Source: Holophagales bacterium UBA5066
GTDB lineage: Bacteria > Acidobacteriota > Thermoanaerobaculia > UBA5066
NCBI GenBank assembly: GCA_002414905.1
Contig: DIAY01000271.1
Span: 9,483 to 20,715 of the forward strand
DNA: 11,233 bases
Direction: 5' to 3'
Shown here piece after piece: positions 5,709 to 11,233 of this stretch. Under the pieces are notes generated by a model, which did not search any database, had not been told where the DNA came from, and saw nothing but the letters and a program-made list of their open reading frames with translations. The position numbers and the translations under genes are program-made. Numbering within the stretch: position 1 is the stretch's first letter; the number at the start of each line of letters is the position of its first letter.

Positions 5709-7151
5709 ATGGGCAAGCCGACACGAGAGCCTCGCGCCACGAAGATCGTCGCGACGATCGGGCCGCGGGCCGAGAGGGAGGGAGAGCTGGTCCGGCTTCT
5801 CTCGGCGGGGGTCGATGTCGTCCGGCTGAACGGGGCACACTGCGCGCCGGGAGATATCGCCCGCCGCGTGGCCCTCGTCCGGGCTGCGGAAAAGGTGGTG
5901 GGCCGCCCCGTCGGAGTCCTCCTCGATCTGGGCGGACCCAAGATCCGTGTCGGTCCCATCGAAGGGGACACGACCGTCTGGAAAGACGGGGATCTCGTCG
6001 AGATCCTCCCGGGGCGGCGCCGCGGCGCCGGCAGGCAGATTTCCGTCACCTACCCCGAGCTCCTTTCGGAAGTCGAACCGGGTGCCGAGATCCGGATTGC
6101 CGACGGGCTGATCCGGCTCAGGGTCGAGAGTCGGGGCAGAGACTCGCTCGTGGCCCGGGTCCTCGCCGGTGGAACCGTGCGGAAAGGGGCCGGCGTCAAT
6201 CTCCCGAGCTCCGTCCTCTCGGCTCCCGCCGTCACGCCGAAGGACCGCCGCGACCTGCGCGAGGGGCTTGCGGCCGGGATCCAGTTCGTCGGTCTCTCTT
6301 TCGTGAGGAGCGTGGAGCACGTGAGAACGCTCCGAAGGCTGATTGCCGAAGCGCCGCTGGAGCGCCGTCCGTGGATCGTCTCGAAGATCGAGAGGATCGA
6401 GGCGGTCCGCGCCCTCCGCGAGATCGCCGCCGCGTCGGACGTCCTGATGGTGGCGCGCGGGGACCTCGGCGTCGAGATCGGCCTCGCGGCCGTGCCGGGC
6501 GCGCAGCGGGCGATCCTGAGAGTGGGGCAGGAGAAGTCGGTCCCCGTCATCGTGGCCACGCAGATGCTCGAGTCGATGGTCGACCATCCGATCCCGACCC
6601 GTGCCGAGGTGTCGGACGTCGCCGGGGCGGTGAACGACGGTGCGGATGCGGTGATGCTCTCCGGCGAGACCGCCGTCGGCGCCTACCCCGTTGAAGCGGT
6701 CCGAACGATGGACGAGATCGCCCGGGTGGCCGAGCAGCAGCGATCGATGCCCGTCGATCCACCCGGATGGAGCTCCAGCGCGGAAGACCATACCCCGGTC
6801 GTCTGTGACATGGCCATCGTCGCGGCGCGTCGCGCGGGAGCGCAGGCGATGGTCGTCTACACGGCCTCGGGCAGGACCGCGCGTCTCCTCTCGAAAGAGG
6901 TCTCCAGGATTCCGATCGTGGCGATCACGAACTCCGAGGAAGTGCGGCGCAGGCTCACGCTCCTCAGAAACGTCGTTTCGTACACCATCCCCGCCTCCTC
7001 GTCGGTGGAGGGGATGATCGCGAGCGGAGACGCCGTGCTGAGGTCGCACGGCCTGGCGCAGGCGACCGTCGTCGAGGTCTCGGGCGCCGCAGCTCTGGAA
7101 GGGGCGACGAACACCGTCCGGATCCGGACGCTGAGACCTACTCGAAAGTGA
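5709..7151 (+). CDS. pyk: Pyruvate kinase, K+-independent-type signature
   Basis: Transfers phosphate from phosphoenolpyruvate to ADP, giving pyruvate and ATP, the last step of glycolysis. The 480-aa protein has the full A/B/C-domain layout. Catalytic residues are present with the spacing of the rabbit enzyme: R39, K226 and E228 in SKIER, D252 in GDLGVE and T284 in ATQMLESM. The B domain spans about residues 82-172. The C-terminal domain ends in the usual VSG...G.TNTVRIR pattern. The substrate/metal loop reads LLDLGGPKIRV (71-81) instead of DTKGPEIRT, and the first loop reads RLNGAHC instead of RLNFSHG, removing a serine K+ ligand. The start is set by AGGAGGA 5 nt upstream. No clear promoter is visible in the 32-nt gap to folE, so it probably lies inside folE. 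The last 14 bases overlap the convergent phosphodiesterase gene. Confidence 0.95.
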   Translation: MGKPTREPRATKIVATIGPRAEREGELVRLLSAGVDVVRLNGAHCAPGDIARRVALVRAAEKVVGRPVGVLLDLGGPKIRVGPIEGDTTVWKDGDLVEILPGRRRGAGRQISVTYPELLSEVEPGAEIRIADGLIRLRVESRGRDSLVARVLAGGTVRKGAGVNLPSSVLSAPAVTPKDRRDLREGLAAGIQFVGLSFVRSVEHVRTLRRLIAEAPLERRPWIVSKIERIEAVRALREIAAASDVLMVARGDLGVEIGLAAVPGAQRAILRVGQEKSVPVIVATQMLESMVDHPIPTRAEVSDVAGAVNDGADAVMLSGETAVGAYPVEAVRTMDEIARVAEQQRSMPVDPPGWSSSAEDHTPVVCDMAIVAARRAGAQAMVVYTASGRTARLLSKEVSRIPIVAITNSEEVRRRLTLLRNVVSYTIPASSSVEGMIASGDAVLRSHGLAQATVVEVSGAAALEGATNTVRIRTLRPTRK

Positions 7152-8853
7152 GGTTTTCAGGGGCCGGGAGCGGAGCGGGTGGACCGAGGGGCTCGGTGAG
7201 GATCCCGAGCGACCGGCCGTCCATCTTCGACGCGTCGTACGGGACGTCGAGGTAGGAGAGGAGCGTCGGCGTCAGGTCGACCGTCCGCGCCGCGAAGAGC
7301 CGCCCGGCCCGGACGCCGGGCCCGGCGAAGACGAACGGCACGACCGTTTCGATGCGCGAAAGCGCGCCGTGCCCGCCGAGCCGTCCGGCGCGGAAGCCAG
7401 TCCCGTCGATCGGCGTGACGAAGACGTCCGGAGCCCTGGGCGAGTCGAAGAACTGGACGGCCTGGACCGGCAGGTCCGGATACTCCGAGGTGGCCGTTCC
7501 GGCAAGCCACTCGGAGGCGGGAAGGGCGCGGCCCAGAAGCGCGGGCGAGAACCCGAGAGGGTCCTCTCCCTCGAGGAGCCGGTAGGTGTAGACGTCCTCC
7601 CCGTCCTCGCGCTCTTCGCGATGGGCTTCGGCGCGTCCCTTCGGACCGTACACGTCCACCCAGCCCGCCTCGGGTCCGCGCGTGAGGACGAGCCGGATCT
7701 CGGGAAGGCTCGCGAGCGCGTCGGCGAAGTCCGAGCGGGGCGGGATCGGCGGGGAGACACCGTCCGTCCTGCGCTTTCTCGCCCTCCGTTTCTGGGCCTT
7801 CAGGACGGCCCGCGGGACCTCCCCGGCCGGGCGGGTCGACGGGAGCCAGATCATGGCGCCCCGGTAGGCGCCGACGACGATCTGGGCGTCGCCGACGTCG
7901 TAGGTGCCGGGCCGCCGCGCCGGGGAGGGGATGAGGACGCAGTCCTCCCCGGTGCAATCCGCTTCGGTCGGGTACCGGTAAAGGACCCGGTGGACGAGTT
8001 CGTCGGCGGCGACGAAGCGGGTGTAGCCCGCGTGCCCGTGGTCTCCGAGGAGCACGAACAGGACCCGATCGTAGACGCCCCATCGCCTCAGCCGCCTCAC
8101 GAGACGGGCGAAGCTCCGGTCGATCGACCGCAGGATCACGCGGGACGCCTCGCTGTCGGGACCCTCGTAGTGCGCGACCTCGTCGGGGCCGAGGAGGTGT
8201 CCCCAGGTGATCGAGGGGATCGACCCGGCAGAAAGCGCACCGTGGTAGGCGTCGCCGAGATCGTCGATCGTCTTGCGGTCGAGGAACGCCCAGTCGTTCC
8301 TCAGGTACGAGGCGACGACGGTCGCGAGGTTGGTGGAATGGACCGAGACGCCGCGGGCCATCGGGGTCGTCACGGCGACGGAGTTGGGAGGGAGCATCTC
8401 GAAGATCGTCTTCGCATCGGGTGTCAGGAACTCCGCGGAGGAATAGGCGCGGAAGATGTTCGTGTGCGCCTCGCGGATCTGAAGCCGGCGGTCGAGCCAG
8501 ATGTTCGCGGGGATCCCGTGGTGTCCGGGAAAGAGTCCCGTCTGGAGCGCCGCGAGATTCGGGTAGGTTTCGCTCGGGATCGAGGAGACGGCGGTGTCGA
8601 CAGAGAGTCCGCGGTCGAGGATCTCGGCCTTCAGCGTCGGGATGTCTCCTCCAGAGGCGGCGCGGTCGAGCACCTCCTTGGAGAGGCCGTCGAAAAAGAG
8701 AACGCAGACGGAAAGCCCCCGGGTCTTGCCCGCTTCCTCGGCGGCCGTCCGCGCCTTGTGGTGAATCGTGCAGGCCCAGAGCGTCGCCACCACGGTCAGG
8801 GCCACGACGGGACCCGCCCAGAAGGGCAACGGTTTTCCTCTCCCCGGCTCCAC
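7138..8853 (-). CDS. Membrane-anchored type I phosphodiesterase/nucleotide pyrophosphatase-family protein (alkaline phosphatase superfamily)
   Basis: Predicted two-metal phosphodiesterase/phosphatase (571 aa) acting outside the cytoplasmic membrane. An N-terminal uncleaved anchor lies at ~9-30 (PLPFWAGPVVALTVVATLWA). Metal and catalytic residues follow the NPP pattern: D55 in LFFDGLS, probable nucleophile T96 in IPSETYPNLAALQTGLFPGH, D224 and H228 in GPDEVAHYEG, D271 and H272 in LGDHGH, and H495 in GGHGALSRIETVVPFVFAGPG. Oddities are a Cys pair (C300, C305) and a strongly basic insert KAQKRRARKRR at 352-362. The frame stays open upstream to 9621, but that part is antisense to the PHP gene. 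I start at GTG 8853, served by GAGG 6 nt upstream; GTG 8865 (four residues longer) is the alternative if the mRNA is leaderless. The substrate is unknown; nucleotide, phospholipid or sugar phosphate esters are all possible. Confidence 0.88.
   Translation of the reverse strand: MEPGRGKPLPFWAGPVVALTVVATLWACTIHHKARTAAEEAGKTRGLSVCVLFFDGLSKEVLDRAASGGDIPTLKAEILDRGLSVDTAVSSIPSETYPNLAALQTGLFPGHHGIPANIWLDRRLQIREAHTNIFRAYSSAEFLTPDAKTIFEMLPPNSVAVTTPMARGVSVHSTNLATVVASYLRNDWAFLDRKTIDDLGDAYHGALSAGSIPSITWGHLLGPDEVAHYEGPDSEASRVILRSIDRSFARLVRRLRRWGVYDRVLFVLLGDHGHAGYTRFVAADELVHRVLYRYPTEADCTGEDCVLIPSPARRPGTYDVGDAQIVVGAYRGAMIWLPSTRPAGEVPRAVLKAQKRRARKRRTDGVSPPIPPRSDFADALASLPEIRLVLTRGPEAGWVDVYGPKGRAEAHREEREDGEDVYTYRLLEGEDPLGFSPALLGRALPASEWLAGTATSEYPDLPVQAVQFFDSPRAPDVFVTPIDGTGFRAGRLGGHGALSRIETVVPFVFAGPGVRAGRLFAARTVDLTPTLLSYLDVPYDASKMDGRSLGILTEPLGPPAPLPAPENLTFE
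7183..7197. terminator. Weak candidate hairpin downstream of pyk
   Basis: ACCGAG (7183-7188) and CTCGGT (7192-7197) form a perfect 6-bp stem around GGG, 31 nt after the pyk stop and inside the 3' end of the opposing phosphodiesterase gene. There is no T-run, so termination by it alone is doubtful. Confidence 0.2.
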
Positions 8854-8871
8854 GCTCCTCCTCACAGCTTG

Positions 8872-8878
8872 TAGGATA
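8872..8878. promoter_or_regulatory. Candidate bidirectional promoter core with -10 readable on both strands
   Basis: TAGGATA on the plus strand gives TATCCTA on the minus strand, so both strands carry a TANNNT hexamer. On plus, TAGGAT (8872-8877) is followed by six bases and the ATG of the PHP gene at 8884. On minus, TATCCT (8878-8873) is followed by seven bases and a GTG at 8865 in frame with the phosphodiesterase. The whole region between the genes is only 18-30 bp. No -35 consensus is visible either way. Confidence 0.5.
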
Positions 8879-8883
8879 CCGGG

Positions 8884-9753
8884 ATGACGTTCGGCGGGGC
8901 GGACCTTCACTTTCACTCGACCTTCTCGGATGGCGTCGAGTCGCCTCCCCGGCTCGTCCAGCTGGCGGTGGCGGCAGGCCTTTCCGTGGCTGTCCTGACG
9001 GACCACGACGCCGTCCACGGCGTTCCGGCGTTCCTGGCGGCAGCAGTCGGGACGGGCCTCGTCGCCGGCGGTGGCGTCGAGCTCTCCGTCGAAGAAGGAG
9101 GAGAGGACGTTCACCTCCTCGGGCTCCTGCTCGACCCGGAGGAGCCGGCCCTGGTCGAACGTCTCGCCGGGATTCGCGAGGTGCGGAACCGCCGTGGCGA
9201 GGCAATGGTCGCGCTGCTCGCGAAGCTCGGAGTGGTCCTCGACCTGGAGGCCATCCGGGCAGAGGTCGGGGCTGGAGCGTTCGGGCGTCCGCACGTGGCA
9301 CGCGCGCTCGTGGCAAGCGGGGTCGTGAAGAGCGTCGGGGAAGCTTTCGACAGGTTCCTCGGGCCAGGCGGTCCGGCGTACGTCCCGAAGGCGAAGTGGG
9401 GTCTGGCGGAGGCGATCGGAGCGGTCCGGCGCGCCGGCGGCCTCGCGGTCCTCGCTCACCCGGTCTGGTACCGCAATCCGGAGGATCTCCTCCTCAGGGG
9501 ACGCGGCTTCGGGCTCGACGGCGTCGAGGTCTACCACCCCGACAACGACGGACGCGAGGCGGAGTTCGCATCCGCGGCCGACGAGTTCGGCCTCCTCCGG
9601 ACAGCTGGCTCCGACTTCCACTCGTCCGCCGAAGGTGGCAGAAGCCTGGGAGCGCGCCGGCTCGCGGAACCGCTTTGGGAGAGGGTTGCTCAGGCGGCGA
9701 CGGCTCGCAGGCGGGAGGCGGGGCGGCCAGAGCTCGACCTCTCGCCTCTCTGA
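8884..9753 (+). CDS. PHP-domain metal-dependent phosphoesterase (YciV/TrpH/RNase AM-like)
   Basis: Predicted trinuclear-metal phosphoesterase of the PHP family (289 aa). Characterised relatives are nucleoside 3',5'-bisphosphate phosphatases and the 5'-3' exoribonuclease RNase AM, so RNA or pAp turnover in the cytoplasm is the likely role. Ligand candidates are H9 and H11 (DLHFHSTFSDG), D16, D40 and H41 (LTDHD), E66 (GGVELS), H77 (VHLLG), H137 (FGRPHVARAL), H192 (LAHPVW), and D244 and H246 (GSDFHS). All canonical positions are filled and the length is normal. The start is firm: TAG at 8872-8874 is an in-frame stop, and the DLHFH motif follows within six codons. There is no Shine-Dalgarno. It lies 38 nt before dnaB and is probably cotranscribed with it. 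Confidence 0.92.
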   Translation: MTFGGADLHFHSTFSDGVESPPRLVQLAVAAGLSVAVLTDHDAVHGVPAFLAAAVGTGLVAGGGVELSVEEGGEDVHLLGLLLDPEEPALVERLAGIREVRNRRGEAMVALLAKLGVVLDLEAIRAEVGAGAFGRPHVARALVASGVVKSVGEAFDRFLGPGGPAYVPKAKWGLAEAIGAVRRAGGLAVLAHPVWYRNPEDLLLRGRGFGLDGVEVYHPDNDGREAEFASAADEFGLLRTAGSDFHSSAEGGRSLGARRLAEPLWERVAQAATARRREAGRPELDLSPL

Positions 9754-9791
9754 ACCCTTCGAGCACGGGAATGGTGTAGAACAGGCGGCCC

Positions 9792-11150
9792 ATGGCTCCC
9801 GTCGTCCCTGCCGAATCCGAGACCCTGCCCTCGCGCCCGGAGGTGGAGCGGAGCCTTCTGGGGGCTCTCCTGATCGACGGCGGGCTCCTCACGCGCGTGA
9901 TGGAGCACGTCGTTCCCGAGGACTTCGCCTCCGAGCCGCACCGCCTCGTCTACGAAGCGTGCCTGACCCTCTCCGACCGGAAGGAATCGATCGACCTCGT
10001 CATGGTCGAGTCCGAGCTGGAGAGGAATGGGCGGCTCGCGAGGGCGGGCGGGACGGCGTATCTCTCGGGGCTCCTCGACAACGTCCCGGACGTCGAGAGC
10101 GTCGAGAGCTACGCGAGGCTCGTGAGGGAGGCGGCGCTCCGGCGGCAGCTGATCCTCCAGTCGCGCCGGGCGGCGCGGGCCGCGGTCGACGCGCCCGACG
10201 CGCAGGCCGTCCTCGAGGCCGCCCAGCAGGAGCTCGTCGACATCGCCAAGGGGAGCCTCAGGGGCGGCTTCATCAGGCTCTCGGACATCGCCGAGAAGAA
10301 CGAGGTGGAGATCCAGAAGATCCAGGCGCGGGGCTCGATGCTAACCGGCCTGCCGACCGGCTTCTCGCGCCTGAACGCCCTGACTCAGGGTTTCCAGAAA
10401 ACGGATCTCATCATCCTCGCCGCACGGCCGGGCATGGGAAAGACGGCCTTCGCGCTCAATATCGCCTCGTACCTGACGATCCACACTGGGTACTGCGTCG
10501 CCTTCTTCTCGCTCGAGATGAGCGCGCCCCAGCTCGGATTCCGCATCCAGTGCGCCGAGGCGCGGGTCAACCTGCAACGTCTGCGGGAAGGCCGCCTGTC
10601 GAAGGACGAGAAGAAATACCTCTTCTACACGACGCAGCAGATGCGTGACGCGCGCTTCTTCATCGACGACCAGCCGTCGAACTCCCTCCTCGAGATGCGG
10701 GCCCGGGCGCTCCAGCTCAAGCAGTCGCAGAAGGGGCTCGACGCGATCTTTGTCGACTACCTCCAGATCATGGGCTCGCGCCAGAAGTTCGAGAACCGCA
10801 CGCAGGAGGTCGGAGCCTACTCGCGCGGGTTGAAGGCCCTCGCCAAGGAGCTCGACGTTCCGGTCATCGCCCTGGCCCAGCTCTCCCGGCGCACGGAGCA
10901 GCGCGGGTCGGAGAAGGAGCCGCAGCTCTCGGACCTGCGCGAGTCGGGCGCCATCGAGCAGGACGCCGACCTCGTGATCTTCCTGTCGCGGCCCGAGTAC
11001 TACGACAAGGACACTCCCGACAAAAACGTCTGCGAGGTCATCATCGCCAAGCACAGGAACGGCCCCACGGGCCGCTTCTCCCTCGGCTGGTCCGGAGAGA
11101 CGACGCGCTTCTCGGATCTCGCTCAGATTCCCGAAGGCGCCGGGATGTGA
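9792..11150 (+). CDS. dnaB: Replicative DNA helicase DnaB
   Basis: Hexameric, ATP-driven 5'-3' helicase that unwinds the replication fork (452 aa, close to E. coli's 471). The N-terminal primase-interacting domain begins RSLLGALLIDGGLLTRVMEH (~18-37) and runs to about residue 150. A linker leads to the RecA-like domain: Walker A ARPGMGKTAFALNIA with K217 and T218, SLEMSAPQL, Walker B FVDYLQI with D322, LAQLSRRTEQR, SDLRESGAIEQDAD, and KHRNGPTGRFSLGW, which carries the arginine-finger region. No intein or insertion is seen. ATG 9792 fits the family N-terminus. AGGCGG at 9783-9788 is too close (3 nt) to be a good ribosome site, and TGTAGAAC at 9775-9782 is only a poor -10 candidate, so readthrough from the PHP gene is likely. 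Confidence 0.97.
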   Translation: MAPVVPAESETLPSRPEVERSLLGALLIDGGLLTRVMEHVVPEDFASEPHRLVYEACLTLSDRKESIDLVMVESELERNGRLARAGGTAYLSGLLDNVPDVESVESYARLVREAALRRQLILQSRRAARAAVDAPDAQAVLEAAQQELVDIAKGSLRGGFIRLSDIAEKNEVEIQKIQARGSMLTGLPTGFSRLNALTQGFQKTDLIILAARPGMGKTAFALNIASYLTIHTGYCVAFFSLEMSAPQLGFRIQCAEARVNLQRLREGRLSKDEKKYLFYTTQQMRDARFFIDDQPSNSLLEMRARALQLKQSQKGLDAIFVDYLQIMGSRQKFENRTQEVGAYSRGLKALAKELDVPVIALAQLSRRTEQRGSEKEPQLSDLRESGAIEQDADLVIFLSRPEYYDKDTPDKNVCEVIIAKHRNGPTGRFSLGWSGETTRFSDLAQIPEGAGM

Positions 11151-11175
11151 ACGGGGCGACCGCGCCGCGTATCAT
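11147..11175 (+). promoter_or_regulatory. Weak candidate promoter downstream of dnaB
   Basis: A -10-like TATCAT (11170-11175) lies 17 nt after a poor -35 GTGAAC (11147-11152, overlapping the dnaB stop). Inverted arms CGCCG (11163-11167) and CGGCG (11176-11180) flank the -10. A transcript would start near 11182, just ahead of the ribosome site of the edge ORF. Confidence 0.35.
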
Positions 11176-11193
11176 CGGCGGCGGAGACCCCCA

Positions 11194-11233
11194 TTGATCC
11201 AGCCACTCCCCGGCACGCCGCCCGATGCGAGGC
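11194..11233 (+). CDS. Possible 5' end of the next gene, TTG start, cut by window
   Basis: A frame begins at TTG 11194 (TTG ATC CAG CCA ...) and is open to the right edge, 13 codons. GGAGA at 11183-11187 sits 6 nt upstream and a TATCAT hexamer lies just before that, which together look like a gene start. The visible residues (IQPLPGTPPDAR) are too few to identify a family. Confidence 0.35.
   Translation, partial: MIQPLPGTPPDAR

Noticed and set aside
5673..7049. Minus-strand open frame of 458 codons opposite pyk
   Set aside because: Low-complexity, Arg/Asp/His-rich translation; pyk on the plus strand has every catalytic motif.
7369..8874. Plus-strand open frame of 501 codons
   Set aside because: Antisense shadow of the phosphodiesterase, whose strand carries all NPP-type active-site motifs; the plus-strand translation has no recognisable motif.
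8854..9621. Upstream extension of the phosphodiesterase frame
   Set aside because: It would run antisense through the PHP gene and place extra sequence before an N-terminal membrane anchor; local GTG starts with nearby signals explain the gene better.
9635..10648. Plus-strand frame of 337 codons overlapping PHP and dnaB
   Set aside because: Frame-shifted shadow of dnaB with Gly/Arg-rich translation and no motif; it is not evidence for a fusion.
1..11233. Search for tRNA, rRNA, CRISPR arrays, insertion sequences, phage genes and defence systems
   Set aside because: No repeat arrays, terminal inverted repeats, transposase or integrase motifs, or tRNA-like cloverleaf were seen by eye; composition looks even across the window.

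Overview
The window is a GC-rich, densely packed bacterial chromosome segment that looks like core-metabolism and housekeeping DNA. I see no mobile element, CRISPR array, tRNA or rRNA. The gene set is a fused gamma-alpha 2-oxoacid:acceptor oxidoreductase, a two-subunit class I fumarase, a signal-less BtuF-like protein, a small secreted Pro/Ala-rich coiled-coil protein, and PHP and DnaB neighbours. Together with the base composition it suggests an Acidobacteriota-like organism (Thermoanaerobaculia is my best guess). This is inference only; no rRNA or lineage marker is present.

Layout. (1) 1-1622, minus: korA, running off the left edge. (2) 1623-1854: divergent regulatory region with a candidate promoter and two overlapping inverted repeats. 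(3) 1855-5034, plus: four genes joined by stop/start overlaps: fumarase alpha, fumarase beta, BtuF-like metal-receptor protein, secreted coiled-coil protein. (4) 5044-5676, minus: folE, convergent with the operon (9-nt gap) and divergent from pyk (32-nt gap). (5) 5709-7151, plus: pyruvate kinase. (6) 7138-8853, minus: membrane-anchored alkaline-phosphatase-superfamily phosphodiesterase, overlapping the pyk 3' end tail to tail. (7) 8884-9753, plus: PHP-domain phosphoesterase, then dnaB (9792-11150), then the probable beginning of another gene at the right edge.

Function. KorA and the fumarase belong to TCA-type carbon flow (2-oxoglutarate to/from succinyl-CoA, fumarate to/from malate) and are transcribed divergently from one intergenic region, so shared control is plausible. 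Pyruvate kinase adds the glycolytic exit. FolE starts folate/pterin synthesis. The PHP protein and DnaB concern nucleic-acid turnover and replication.

Most unusual points: a 68-residue, acid-free, Lys/Arg/Ala/Pro-rich (histone-H1-like) tail on the fumarase alpha subunit; two or three gene starts with a TANNNT -10-like hexamer 6-7 nt before the start codon, suggesting leaderless transcripts; a near-palindromic heptamer that can act as -10 on both strands between the phosphodiesterase and PHP genes; and a pyruvate kinase with the K+-independent residue signature plus a lost K+-ligand serine. I did not find a clearly new multi-gene system.
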